This document shows positions 1-13,560 of a DNA stretch of 64,000 nucleotides, piece by piece. The stretch is from assembly GCA_037577475.1 (NCBI GenBank), contig CM075184.1, positions 13,705,094 to 13,769,093 on the forward strand. Reading direction: 5' to 3'. Every line of letters begins with the position of its first letter. Within the stretch, counting starts at the first letter, position 1. The notes under the pieces are model-generated. The model did no database searches, was not told where the DNA came from, and saw nothing but the letters and a program-made list of their open reading frames with translations. The position numbers and the translations under genes were made by a program. The DNA is from Chaunax sp. Z400 (Eukaryota > Chordata > Actinopteri > Lophiiformes > Chaunacidae).

Positions 1-1209
1 GATACTTTAAAGACCATAATCACCTTCATTAAAAAGTCTTTGGATTCAATCCTAAATTGTGCAGAAAAAAACATTTAAAAAAACTTTTCAGTTTCTATTT
101 GCAATTAAAGTTCATATTTAACTAATATTTTTTGCAATTAGAAAATTAGAATGAATATCTACTACCAATAATCTTATTCAAATACATATGACCTTCAAAG
201 TAATTGGCATCCATGGAAAAATACGGACTGAGGTGGCTGTAACAAAAACGAGTAATAAGCTCTCATAAAAACTGCAACAACGACAACAAAAATATATTTC
301 AACAGCTATTAAAAATACTTATTACTATTCTGCAATATTATTTTTTATTATCAAACAGATTGGAGCCACAAACATTATTACACCTTGCTGTGAATCTTAT
401 AGCTTAGTTTTACTTTTATAATTAATCTAAATCATGGATCATGAAACAATAATAAAATAGGAATAAACTGAACAGGAACATCATCAAACCCTCCTAAATA
501 TTTATGTCCAACAGATTTGGTTTTAAAAGTCAAACGTTTAATAATGGCTTGTCAGGTCATTTTAAAGAAATAACTTTAATGATCTACATAAATCATCACA
601 GGCTGGAAAATGAGATTTGTAATAAACAGTGGCAACATGAACCATCTTTGTCAACAATTTCAAAGTGACCTAAAAATGGTTTTGAATATGAAATGATTGT
701 TTTTCAACAAAGAGTACAATTTTAATCTTGACAGATTTCAATCAACAGCGCCAAAGAACAATGACAACGTCTCTACTGGTTGATAGCTCTGTAAGTTTGT
801 AAAGGGCTCACTTGTTACTGCTGCAGGACTGAAACAGAGACGTCACATGTTATATCTGCATGATAACAGGCCCAATCACCAGCCTCATCAGGGAGGCTCT
901 CAGACCAGAGACAGAGGTCACAGAGGGGTCAGAGGTGAGAGGGGAGGAGGTTGTAATGAGGCACTTCTACTGAGACTGACCCATGAATTCTATTTGTGGT
1001 TTGTAGCTGTCCAATTAGATAAACAAGGCCACGCCTGGTCACTTTAAATGGACTTGTCAACATTAATTTCAACAATATCTGTCCTTAACAACAAGAGACT
1101 GTCACTACTAATAGGAGTTCACTTCTGCCATGGGCTGAGCAGACACTGTGCATCCTCTTTATTTTCTCTTAATTTAAAAAAAAATATTGTTCTAAGTCAC
1201 GCCATCTTT

Positions 1210-1578
1210 TATAGGGCTATGGTATATCTTTAGTACCTTCTCCATTGCAGTTCCTAGCGCTAAAAGGTCACTTGAACCATTACAGACCACTGATTGGTCA
1301 ATGCCTGGTATGCACGGAATATCCTGGACGGCACAAATCAATGGCCAACGCAAGCTAGTTTAGCGACCGCAAATTTTGAGGAGGTGTAGACAGACGTTCC
1401 TGTCTTAAACAGCTGAGAGGTGGACGAGAGGCGTGTGTCACATTGAAGACAACGCCAGGGCGCCCATCTATAATCATATAATATCTCGTTGTGGAAAATG
1501 ACCTGCAGAAAAGAACCCAATACCAAGGCGAGTTGAGTCGAGTAGAGCCGGTACTACGCAGTTGGAAATGTGGCTTAT
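1210..1578 (-). mobile_element. hAT-like non-autonomous element fragment
   Basis: On the minus strand the edge near 1578 reads 'catttccaactgcgtagtac' then 'cggctctactcgactcaact'. This is the terminal pattern of a widespread teleost hAT-type element family (recognised from memory). The body includes 'ctgattggtcaatgcc'. No open transposase is present. The far edge near 1210 is uncertain. Confidence 0.45.
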
Positions 1579-1735
1579 GAGAGAGCAGATGCATCTACAG
1601 GCGATATCTCCAAAATTCAAACAAAAACAATTTAGATGGAAAAATAGCATTTGCAGGTCAGATGAAAAATACGTATTTTTGATTCTGTCATGAACTGCCC
1701 TGTGTTCATCTGTACTGACTGTGATTTAAGACTTT

Positions 1736-1830
1736 AGCCCCATTTCCACTGCATAGTCCAGCTCTACTCTACTCGACTCTACTTGCCTTTTTAGGTTTTC
1801 CATTAGGGAAAAAGTACCTGGTACCTACAT
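1736..1830 (+). mobile_element. Second hAT-like terminal fragment, opposite orientation
   Basis: It reads 'ccccatttccactgcatagt', 'ccagctctactctactcgac' and 'ggttttccattagggaaaaa'. This is the same terminal motif as at 1524-1578 but pointing the other way. The two ends face away from each other about 160 bp apart, so this is either one rearranged element or two neighbouring insertions. Confidence 0.5.
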
Positions 1831-2178
1831 GTACAATATATAAAAGCAGAATCACATGAAGGGTGAATACAGGGAATACATTTGTAAGTTACTGTTGTAT
1901 CGTGTTTATCTAATAAAATCTACCTCGGTCAATTTGTTTGATTTTGATTCTTTTTTTTACTTACTACTGTTATTTTAGACAGTGAACATTCACTCCACAC
2001 GTTTAGTCAGGTGTAGTTTCATATTTTAAAGATAAATTCTAACACATGCCTGTGTGTGAAATCCTGCACAAACTATAGACACTGTGAAGGACTGGGGGAG
2101 CCCCATCAATCCTGCTGTCCTTCTAATGGGCAGCTGGGGTTAACACAGTCTGAGGTTAATTACTCTCATATCAGGGTG

Positions 2179-2181
<3 letters not shown>

Positions 2182-2225
<44 letters not shown>
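2182..2225 (+). repeat. (GT)22 microsatellite
   Basis: Uninterrupted GT/TG run of 44 bp. Open frames of alternating Val-Cys here are not genes. Confidence 0.98.
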
Positions 2226-2226
<1 letters not shown>

Positions 2227-5200
2227 AGTATGAGTTGGGTGTAGTGGACGCTTCTGGGTGCCCCTATGTGCTGAATACCCATCTAATCAATCATTCTTCC
2301 TTCCTCAGTAGAGAGAGTGATACAAAAATAAAGAAGAAGGTCCTGAGTGGTGTTTTTAAAAATCCAACTTTTCACCTATGCTCCAGAAATTAACCCTGAC
2401 AGGTCAAAGACATCTGCTGGAATTTGACCACGATGAATGTGTGTCGTTTGTCATATATCTCTCTCTCTCTCTCACACACACACACATAGTAAAAACACAT
2501 CATCTTGGCCAAAACAAACACAATACTAGTTTTCATGTGAAGCTGTGGTTCAGGTCTAATCTGTCTGTCTGAACGTATCCTTCCAGCCACAAAAAAACCC
2601 ATCTAATTTAAAGTAATCATGTCGACTACATTTTTACAGTAAAAATCTAAAAACAGTAGGTAAACCAGAGACAACACAAGAAAGATGGCAAGCATAGAAG
2701 CAGGTTAAACTAGACAATAAGATGGTGTAATTTGATGTGAAAAACATGGACCCTATGTTTTGTGAAAAACTGTTTCTAAGTCAGGAACTAATTTTCAATC
2801 TACAGATCTAAGTTAACAAAAAGATGAAAAAGTCCTTATATAGCTGTGAAAATGGAAATGTATACATCTCTAATCCCATGACAGCTGTGTAAAGTCCATC
2901 TGTTTCTGTCATGTGCTGTGAGCAAAAGCTTGAGAACGGCTAGTAAAGGACTTTGTTCATCGTTTTGTCAAATTAAATTGACTTATTCATTGCGGTTACT
3001 TGCTAAATTAAAAGTAGAAACAGATAAAACTCTCAGCAATGACAAGATAGCAGACACACTCAGATTTTATGTACCACACACTGCTTTAATTGTGCAGAGT
3101 GGCACAATCAGAGACACATCACTAATATCAAGTGTATTTGAGGGACAGAGCTCATTCCACATAGAGCTAAATGCTCTGGAACAGCAGGGTATTTAGGATT
3201 AGTGGGTGATCACACAGACATGATGCATCAAGTGAATAATCTTGTGCTGCACTTCGCATTTTTTTTTTAGCATTTTAGACGTTAATATATAGCGCAATGT
3301 ATTATTGTTATTATATTTGATTGCTGGTTGCACATGCAGACCCACTCCACTGGTGCGCTGTTCTGCCAGAGTTTTTGAAGTGGTTAAAGTCTCAATGTGA
3401 TCAGGGCCTTACACAGCAGATGGAAAAGAGAGCTTCAAACATGAGCACTCTGACACGCATCTGGAATTAAAAGGAAAACACTTCCCTGCACCTGTCTCTC
3501 CCTGTGACCCCTTATAGCTGAACGACTTTGTCATGGGTCGCAGGTCTGTGACAGTGCAATTCAACCAATCGGTAACTTTCCCTTCTAATATTGTCTCATT
3601 TCGATTGCTTAATAGCTTGAGTCCTGAAGAGATTAAACTATCGAATATTTTATGAGAAAAAAGCTATGATTTTAAGTCCAAAAACATGGGCACAATTTTG
3701 TGTAGCGGAATCTTCCTTTCCTAATTTATCTTCTTGTGACTCCAGAGGTCTATGTTGCATCCCCACCACCAGACATGCAAATGCAGACACATTCAGGTGC
3801 TCTCAGACCCCGATATTACATCATTAGGACCATATCCTCTTGTCTGCCACACCCACACATACATACATAATAATATAACTTGCAACTTAAAGTATGAAAC
3901 CTGTGAGCGAAGAGTAATAAAAATAGTTAATAAACACTCCTTAGTTAGGTCATTGAAGGTGTTATGACTTTCTGCTGTAGCAGTGTGTGGACAGAGGTGA
4001 GATGGGGAACGGACTCATTTAAAGGTTGCATTAATCACCGTCTGGCCACATCAGAACGGGATAATCACCTGCAACTGCACCGCTCACATAGAAATGGCCT
4101 GAACCCAGGGGAAATTCTACCTAAGTCTTTAATTGTTTGAAGCCTTTGAAGGGTCTGTTTAATCTAAGATTAATTTATGGAATTTTAAATAACTCTATGT
4201 ATGATTAATACGCCCAGCAGAAATTAAAAGGAGTGTGAGGCAATTATATCAAGCGACTGGTCATCACCTCATTAGAATAGTGTTGGAGGAAACATGGTGT
4301 GTGCCTGTGTGTGTGAGAGACAGAGAGAAGGGTGAAAAGGTAGATAGAATAACTAGTTCTTTACAGATTTACATGCTAATCACGTCCTCCCTCTGGAAGC
4401 TGGGCGGCTCGTTAGCGAACTAACTGTAGATGTGTGTGTGTACTTTGGTTGATCTAAGCACACAGGGGGATGTAGGGAAACTTCTCTTAATGTTACAAGG
4501 TCTAAACTGGCAAACGCGCATCTAAACTACTTAAATGTGTACCTTCTACTCTTGAAAATGAAGGCTTTCTCCAGGTATCCATCTATCAGTAGCTGTGCCT
4601 CACTTCAGGAGTCACATCCTTCAAACATTGTATGATGAACGTTAATTAGAACATTTTAATTACAACAAATTGTACTGCTTCTATTATTACTACTACTACC
4701 ATGACAGGTTTTAAAACAACCAACTTTTATACTATTTATTTAGCCATTACAGCCTGCAGACTTGGATAAGAGGGGCAGTGACCTGGCCACCGCTGCTGGC
4801 CTGCCAGCCAGAGAGCGTTGAGGATAAAGGCCGAAACACTTAGTGAAGGTTGGGCACCTCCTGAAGACCTCAACGCATCCAGAGGAAGAAACCAACTACA
4901 CCCAGGCCCTCACCCCCTGGCCGCCCCCCTCCTACACAACCGCCTCCACCGTCACCCACAAGTCTCCCACAAAGTCTCCCACAAGCCCAGATGCCATCAG
5001 GATAGTGTAACTACCAAGGGATTGAATCCTCCAGTCCTAGGAATAACTACTACAATGTCAAAGCATGTACTACGACTACTTCTACTACACAGATTTTACT
5101 AAAATGACTTTAACTATGTCTACCCATCAACTAATCAACTCCAGCTATCAATATTGCCAAGTGATAGACATGGTGCTTCATAACACAAGTGCAAGGACTG

Positions 5201-6645
5201 GAAGAGCTGCTGAAATTTGTGGTAAACCAGACCATCTCATTTAGCAGCGCCAAAAGCCTGGCCTTCGTAGACATCGTAGACCTTTGTGTCCTTCAAAAGT
5301 TGAAAATGGAGAAAATGAATGAGGATAAAACTTGTCACTTAACTAACATCCTACTGGCTGGTCATGGAGAGAAGTGAGAATGTGGGCAGACCAAGGTGGG
5401 AATATGTGTTTTAAGAGAGACATTTTGGCAGTCGAGACCAACAGAGTAATGAGTAGTGAGCAAATGTGAAATTGACGGTCAAATGTGAGAAAAATTAGTA
5501 GGAAAAAAAAAAGCAAGCTTCAGTTCCTGCAAGGGGGCTGTGGATCAGGAGAGGAGAAGAGAGCCGTGGGTGGGGTAGAGCTACCTGGACACAAGCCAGG
5601 ACCGCTGAGGGTGTCTGATGTTGATAGACAAGAAACACCCGAGGACCCCCAGGTAACATCACTGATGATGTGTCCAGGTGCATCACAAGATAATGTCTGG
5701 TAAAAGTGGCAATCCTGGTGTCAAGTAACCTCACAATAAAAATACCAGTTCATTTCTGCTGGTAAAATTACTATTAAACATCTCTAGAAAATGAGGCAAG
5801 GTTAAACTTCAATATTTATTTGAATTTCTTCTTACCCTTGAACAAAAAGAGACTTTGTTTTGGTCAAATCAAGGGTGTCAAAATCCACAAAAAGGCAGGT
5901 TTCCTTCCTTTTTCTTCTTCTTATTACACAAAATCTACATCTTACATTTATCTTGGTTCCAGCTAGCATTCTAAATGACGTGACTGAACGGTTGCACACT
6001 GGCATCATACCACGCACTGGTAGGCCCAGTATGTGTGAATGGGGTTTATGTCAATGAAGACCCAAGGGTGAAATGTGAAAACATTTGGCTGCGAAGGTGC
6101 TGACAGAAAAGTTTAGGGGAGGAGGAAACACCAATGATTTGGTCCAAAAAAAGAGACCACAGGAACCCAAAATAGGTCTTCTGATACTTACGCCTGTATG
6201 TGAAAATCCTTTTTGCACATGAAGCAATGTTAACAGTAACACACCTACTCCTGAGACACTAAAACTGGTTCCAAGGAGACACATGATAACTAGAATTCAT
6301 CCAAGACATCACTCACATAAAACATCAACAAAAAACTACACATTTAAGATGTAATATATGTAACAAAAATAGCCAAAATGACATGTTTAGCTGGGTAGAA
6401 TTTTGCAGTAAAATACCACAATAATCCCACAGTATCTTCAACAATGTGACTATGTGCACATGTGGCAAACAAAACAACAGAAGCTCCTTCGTTGTTCAAG
6501 AATTCAGTGATTTCATAACCTGGAAAGAACACTGGACAATGTGTGTCACCCTGTGGCCTCCAGTTCTCTGCACACCTCATCTCATACATGACTGTCTCAA
6601 CAATGAGGAGTCACTGAGTCAGTCAGTGAAGGATAGTAGGAGACA

Positions 6646-6957
6646 TCTGAAGATGACATATCCTCTATTCCTTTGGTGAGCCTAGAGTAGCAGTATATTG
6701 TTTTGGATATATGCTATGAAGACGATGACCAACCATCAGTCACCTAAAAATCATCTTTCCATGGAAATCCCAAAAGGTAAAATTTGAAGAAAAATCTAAA
6801 TATTAAAAAGGCACAACAACTTATGATGGTTAATGTATGTGTGAAGTTTGGTGAATCTAGAGGGTATGATTTGTGAGATATGCTCTAGATAAAAAATGGT
6901 TATGGACAGATGGACTGATATTCCCCACCATCATTTTTATGTTGGGGAAGCAAAACA
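6646..6957 (+). repeat. Dispersed repeat family A, copy 1
   Basis: It shares an ordered set of blocks with 24461-24863: 'gaagatgacatatcct', 'cctttggtgagcc', 'gatctttccatgg' (here atcatctttccatgg), 'gtgaagtttggtgaatctag' and 'catcatttttatgttggggg' (here ending ttgggg). Orientation is the same and similarity is roughly 70% by eye. No coding capacity was seen. Confidence 0.7.
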
Positions 6958-9359
6958 CAGACAAAACTATTGGTTAATAAACATCAACATTTCTGCCTCT
7001 ATCTGAGTTTTTGTGTGAAAACTAGATTTAGGGACAGTCAGAGACAGGATGGGCTCCTTTGTGAAAAACGGAGGGGCTCATCTGGTGTCTTGTGGGTTGA
7101 ATGGGGCCAACGAAATTTGTGTGTGCGCGCCTATGAATAGAAAAGCAGAATAGGAGAGGTGCATTGACAAGGGTGCTAAAAGGCTGTGTGAAGGCTGCTG
7201 GCTGGGGAATGAGAGACGACGAGGGATGGGGGGGGAGGGAGAGATGAAATGTCCATCAAATCACAATCAAAGAAAATGAGGCTGTTGGATCATCACTTGT
7301 GTCTCTCACACGCAAATAAACACAAGCAAAAGCAGCACACAGACATAGAAAATAATGTTACACCATTTAAATCTGGTTCCACACATCAACTAATACAAGG
7401 CCAAATGAAACTGATTATGAACTATTTTATCTATTTATCGCCCCATAGCTTAATAAATAAGCAGATAGGTGCTGTGCACAGGTCAACCCTTATTGAAGGA
7501 GGAGGAGGAGAATTAATCAAAAGCAAGAAACCTCAGACAGGACAGGTCATCACCAAGTACATTCAGTCAACGTCCTGGGAGCAGGCCAATGGAAAGTCTC
7601 GTCAACCAACGTCATTAGCTTATGATGACAGGATAGGGTGTCCACAATGAAAGATGCATTAGTATAAGGAGAGAGGAACACGCTCACTTTTCTTTCTGAT
7701 GGCTCATCATGCGATTCTTTACAAATAAAGCACATGGAGAAAATGAGAAGAAAAGAAGACCTCTTATTTGGATTCACCTTGATACAGCTAGACAGAGCTC
7801 AGTCTGCAAGACATCACTTCTTGACTAGACTAACAGACGATGAGTTATGGTGTGAAACCATCTGGGATCGGAGTAACTAAAGGTTTTAATCGGTGTTAAG
7901 TCTTTTTGGTAAGACTAAAGTACTTGTCACATATTGCATGTCAGCGTGAACTCTTCATGTTTTATATCTTCTGTTATAAGAAAAGAAGTTTTAGGTGCAA
8001 TGCATGAACAAGCAACAATTCAACAGTGCTAAACTGATTTAGGATTTAATTGACATGAATAAATGAATGAATTAAGTGCCATGTCATACTAAGTTCAGAC
8101 TACCACCAGACATCCAGTTGAGTGTGTCCATAGGCTTTGGACACTGAGAATGAAGATGCTCTACAGAAAATTATGAACAAGTTATTTTTTAGAAAAGTTA
8201 CATTGACTTTCTGTATAAACATAATGAAGGTGCAAGGGGGGGGTGGGTCTGTTTTGTTCCACCTGTGAGATGGCAGTGGAGCTAGTAACAGTGTCAAAAT
8301 GCACATCTCTGCAAACGTAAGGTGGAAAGGCAGGAGGAGGCTGTGACGTATGGATGACGTACTATGCCTGCAGCCCAAACTGGAAGACTTAAAAAGCAGC
8401 TAGTAGCCGTTAGCAGCTAACTCACAGAAGAAGAAAATGAACAGAAAATCTTAGGAGGTCTGGGAGCTCCTTATCCTCTGATTAGAGGATGAGATCAACA
8501 GTCACGTGACAGGGAAGGAAAATCATTTTTTGAATGATAATCGATGCATATGTTGGACGTTAGACGTCACACTTAGACGCCGACGCTGCAGTGTATTATG
8601 TCACGCCTCTTTAGTTCGTGCAACCCTGGCTCACTATTTAAGATCACGTTCTCTTGTTCACTGTAAACAAACATAGCGCGTTGTAGAGAAGGGTCTTTGT
8701 TTCTCTTGTAATAGCAGTATTTCACTTCACTTTGATATTTTGGGATTGTACCTATTCCCTTTCCCTTTATCAATATGGTGAACGCTGCATTAGCCAATGA
8801 AAAAAAATTTCTTTTTTGTGTCTCTACAGGCCAAGAACAAGGTTATTAATTTACTGTGTTCCTTAGTTGGGTAAAATTATAAAAAAAACAAGTTTAACTT
8901 AATTAAATAATATATTAATAGTATGAACAGCAAACAAACAAGTATCTATTATCAATAGATGCAGCAGTAGATGTTGTTTGAACTCTCAGGGACAGAACTC
9001 ATCAAAAGTAGGCATATATTCAAACAGCAACCTTTTGAACATCAAACAGGACAAAAATCTCACTGAAAAATAGTAACGGCAATGAAAGCTACACCGGTGA
9101 TTAGAGAAACCACATGCTGAAACTTGATGAGCAGCCTAGATCTACAAGGTGAGTTTGTATGGTTATAAAACAATATTATTTGCTCAGTTTCTACATTACT
9201 GTGTAATTTTTTCCCACAATACTGTCAAGGAGAAATGAGTTGCAAAGATAAAAACTGAAAGCAAATGGTGGCACTTTCTGTACAGCACAGGGAGAGGAGA
9301 AAATCAGAGCTGAGGCTAGGTGAATTAACATACAGATAGAATAGGTAAAGAGTTTTAAT

Positions 9360-9745
9360 GCACTCAGGAGGCTGGGGGTAGAGTGAGAGGTGGGAGGAAA
9401 GAGGGAACGAGGAGGAGAGAAAAAGACAATCAGCAGGTAGGTGCCACAAAGGCAGGCATCCATGACCTTATATCTCAGTTCATCGCGGGCAGAGGAAGAA
9501 ATGAAAGGCCTACAGGAGGACAAAAATATATGTTAAAGAAAGATGAGACAGAAGGAGAGAAAATGGGAGTAAAACATAGAGAGAGAACTGTGACAAATGA
9601 AAAAGAGCGCAGGGATCACACTTAATATGAAGGAAGTGGGACAGAGCAGGAATGTGGAGGAGAATGGAGAAAAAGGAAACACACAAAGGAGCAGTGATGA
9701 AAACACCACGAGAGCCACGACAACCTGAACCCATGAAAGACGGGA
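9360..9745 (+). repeat. Purine-rich strand-biased tract
   Basis: The plus strand is strongly purine-biased (GGAGG, GAGAG, AAAGA words) for nearly 400 bp. It produces long open frames of Glu/Arg/Lys on one strand and Ser/Leu/Phe on the other, which are compositional artefacts. Confidence 0.7.
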
Positions 9746-10017
9746 CGAAAGGGATGAAGCACATAGTGATTAAAGGATCAGAGGAAACAAAGTTATGCCA
9801 ACACTGATGATTCCTAACAAATAATAATAATATTTTTTTTTAAATTGCCTGACTAGGCAAGTAGAAGGCCTGTCTTAATGACTTGGATGATATATTATCC
9901 CAAAAATAATTGGGATAAAAGATTTAGTCATTTCAAACCATGCACTGAAATAATAATAATACATCCTATATCAGATGGACGATACCGGTATCGGTGCATC
10001 CTTTTTATATGTCCTAC

Positions 10018-10838
10018 ATTAAGCCTAAGGCCTGGACAATGTTTCCACCCTTGTGCGCTGTGAAAACTCTAAAGACAAAAAAATACTGTAATTACTGTTC
10101 TTTTACAGGACAAATCTGTTTTTTGGACCATGAGGAAGGTTTCCACAGTTCTAAGAGCTCAGTTCTAAGAACTCCCTGTTGTATTGTATCCACACCAAAA
10201 AAAAATTACGCCATTATGCCATTGAAGGTATTTATTCCTCAGACTCCACAGTGGGCAGTGCTTCTAAGGGCCTGTATTTTTTTCCAATTGTTTGCAATGG
10301 GAGCGCCGTGTATTTACATGACGTCACAAGCGAGACGAGGCGCTGAGCGCTGCTCGTTTGGCATTTTTTTCTGGTCACCGAGAGTTGACAAATGTTCAAC
10401 TTTGGGTGAAACGCTGCGATCGTCACTGTCACTTTTCACCCTGCCGTCCAATCACAGTGGAGGAGGGGCGGGACAAATACCACAAAGACAAACCGTCACA
10501 TCCACAAAATCTTATAAACCCACATAGACCTGCAGGTCCTTCCTCTCTCCTTACTTCCTTCAGCCTTCCGTTCATCCAGAGCCAGGGCCAGAGCAAGTCC
10601 TCTACCTTGAGCTGCCATTTTTACACTCAGTATTTGTTGATAAAACAAATTATCTGCAAAATTAGGTACTTGCAACACAAATTACTTCCGCGGATATTCC
10701 GTGTCATCGCAACCAAAGCGCCTTAGCTGAAAAAAAACGCTTTGCTTCCAAAGCGCTCTCAAGCGCTCCCCTTTTCAGAAGAGCTCCTGGTATTTTCAGC
10801 TGGGAAAAAAAAACACTTTGGTGGACACAGGCCATAAG
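10018..10838. mobile_element. MITE-like repeat with GC-richer core
   Basis: The likely ends are 'taagcctaaggcctggacaa' on the left and 'tggtggacacaggccataag' on the right, an imperfect inverted pair sharing ggcctg and a tccac block. The core has 'gggagcgccgtgtatttaca', 'tgacgtcacaagcgagacga', 'cgctgagcgctgctcgtttg' and 'ccgtccaatcacagtggagg'. I recognise this phrasing from a common teleost non-autonomous transposon, family uncertain (Harbinger or hAT type). The open frames here are not genes. Confidence 0.5.
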
Positions 10839-13189
10839 AGAGTCAGTCCCCTGTCCCTCTCCTCTGTGCACTGCTTGGTGCAAAAGTGCCTATATTTAAA
10901 TCTCTCCGGTCATGATGTTTGATGAAAACAATTCCCTTGTGTTCACAACAAACATCAGGCCACATGAATAATCATACGGTATAGAAACTCAATGAAAAGC
11001 ATATTGCATGATTTGAAAGTAATAATAAATATTAACGTTGGTGAATAAGTTGCACCTGTCACTGGGCTTTGCAGAGTGTTGTGTAGGGAGGTCAGAGCGG
11101 AGCAGACAGCTGTACAGCCGCTGAGACCTGAGAAACTCAGGAGGAAAAACCAGGGGACAGAGCAGGGACATCTGGAGGAACAAACATCTGGATTCTGCCC
11201 TGATCTGGGACCACTTTAGTAGCAGGAGGAGAGGTCAGAGTTCACGTTTTTAAATGTTTGGGAATAAAAAGTGGATTTATCTTTGCTCTTGTTGCTCAAC
11301 CTATCTGCAGCAGACCGTGACAATGTCATGTACAACAATCAGAGGCTCTTTGTCCTTGTTGTCTGCTTACTGGAGGGGAAGAGAGGAGATGGGGGAAAAA
11401 AAAGAGACTGGAGGGAAATAACTGGAGTCTCTGGTGAGTGATGAGTTCAGTGAGAAGGTGAACACAAACACAGACATACCCTCGGTGCCTGCTGTTTCTT
11501 GCTAGCTCCAATTTGAATGATATTGAAGGTAAAAAGGTAGCTGATTGTTGAGTCTCCTTCTCAGGCTGACAAACACTTTGGGTTGGTGATATGCAGCATC
11601 AGCAGTCTCTTTGCTTTGGAACATAGATAATATCTGACCTAAATTTATCCCATTTGGAATCTTTCAGGACCTGTGGAAAAATGGGTTTTAAGAGAGATCT
11701 TGTAACCCTTGTCCTTGCATTATTTTGAGGCAAAATCAAGCATTAGTTGTGGAATCAAGTCATGGACAACATGATAAAAAAAAGGAGAGCACACTGTGAA
11801 ACAGAGCTGATCATTTCAGTCTCCTCCAAAATTCAAAACCTTCTCGATGGAAGAATAAATAAAAAAGCAAACAAGAGGACGTGTGAAGAGGGCTTTCAGA
11901 AAGACAAGGAGAAGATGATCGAGAAGGGATTTTTTTTTTAAATCAAACTAAAAGCAACATCCTCTTCATTAGGACAACTATGCAGAAAAACTTGGGAACA
12001 AGTATAAATGATTGGAATCAAGGGTGTCAATCAATGAGGACAAGAGAAGTTGCCTTCAAGGCAGCCCAACGTAAACACAACGAGCCGACACAACGCGTGG
12101 TCTCTCCCTCCAGAGAAACACTTTTGTCTGGCAGTGGGGATTTTCAGTGAGCGTCTAGACAACATTTCCCTTCACTCCTCCTTTCTGGTGTGAGACAGAG
12201 AACATACATTCTGTTATCAGCTCTGCATTTACACCCTCCAGCCCTCCGTCCCCACAACCCAAACCTTCACCCCTCCTCTCTCTGTGGACCAAACTGTCAC
12301 TGTCCTTGGTCCTTCCACAAAAACCAGAGCGTGTCATAACTCTTTAAAGCCAGTTAGTACAAACTCCTAATAGAGGGGCACAGACCTACTATGTTCGCCT
12401 TCTCCTAAGAAAAGAGCAAAGTCTGGTGTATATTTAGATTAATATAACTAGATAAAATATGGATATTAGGCCATTGCAGATTGGCATTCTGATGAATGAG
12501 GCTGCCAGTGGTTACTAGCATGAAACACTGTGGTCACCCTCAAGCTGCTTACCATGTTTTTGGCTCAACAAACATATTTACAAATGTGTTAAAGTAAAAG
12601 TAAAGTTTTTTTTATTGCAATGTAAGGCAATCATAAATGAAAGGCAATTAAACAAAACGTCATCTAGATATAGATCGATATTGTCTCTACATGTTGGATT
12701 AAAGACTCCATCTGCTCCATCTGTTTTTAAAATGTTAACTCCCACTCAGCTGTTACTAGACAGCAGTGAATATACGTAGGTTACAGCCCTGATGCCCTTC
12801 CTTCTCTGCAGCACAAAAATAATCCTGAGGGAAGGTGCTGCATTGTTGGATTTTTTGTGAATATCGCCAAAGCAAATGCTTTATCCTGTCCACTGTGTGA
12901 GGCCAGCCCTGCATCTGTATGTGTAGCGCAGCTCACAAAGTCACGAAGGGACAGCCAGGCTAGGGGGACACAAACCTATGTCAGTTCACACAAGAAAAGA
13001 TTTTAGCAGGGCTTGGCTAAACAGCGTTTTGCTGTTCAATCATGCGTGCTTGGAGCAAAATTGAAATGTTTAATTTGAATTACACAAGGAACACTCGTGG
13101 GAAGCTACAGAATGAGTACATTTAGAAAGTACATTTACCGATTAAAGACACGACTTTGAAATATCTATAATCGACTTGACCGTTGCGAT

Positions 13190-13422
13190 ATATTTTGTTG
13201 ATTTCTATACTTAAATCGTCCTAAATATTTTCAACAATGTTCAAACCCAAGAGAAATCCGCAACTCAATTCAAGGTAGCAGAGCATTTTGTTTGTTTGCC
13301 TCTCACTAGGACTTCTGGGAAAGAGTCAGAGAGTGAGCAAGAAAGACTGAGAATGTGATGAAACATAAAACTTTAAAATATTGCCTCATCCGGAAACATT
13401 TTTGCCTCGTCACGTCAGACAG
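13190..13422 (+). repeat. Dispersed repeat family B, copy 1
   Basis: Shares with 63255-63478 the ordered blocks 'caatgttcaaaccca', 'gagaaatc', 'tcaaggta', 'acttc', 'aaactttaaaa' and 'aacatttttgcct'. Orientation is the same and spacing similar. No open frame. It looks like a short non-autonomous element. Confidence 0.7.
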
Positions 13423-13487
13423 ATTCTCATGGGCATGGGTTGTTTGACATAAAAGACAAAACTCCCTGATCCCTAAACATAACCATA

Positions 13488-13560
13488 ACCTTATAGGCTA
13501 GAGAAGTAAGCTGATGACCGGAACGTTGTCGGTTCAATCTCCTGGAACAGATTGATAAAT
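13488..13560 (+). repeat. Possible tRNA-derived SINE head, decayed
   Basis: 'gtcggttcaatctcctggaa' resembles a pol III B box (GGTTCRANNCC), preceded by 'gctgatgaccggaacgttg', as in fish tRNA-derived SINEs. The A box and tail are not clear, so this is tentative. Confidence 0.25.

Noticed and set aside
4818..5703. Pro/His-rich and other short plus-strand frames
   Set aside because: The C-rich stretch could be old LINE debris, but no reverse transcriptase or other motif was visible, so no element was called.
7249..7650. 133-codon plus-strand frame
   Set aside because: Low-complexity Lys/His/Gln start, no motif, and no conserved-looking structure.
9191..9764. Overlapping open frames of 74-110 codons on both strands
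   Set aside because: Produced by the purine/pyrimidine strand bias, with no motif and no splice context.
9994..10726. 177- and 122-codon plus-strand frames
   Set aside because: They lie inside the MITE-like repeat. The openness follows from its GC-richer core.
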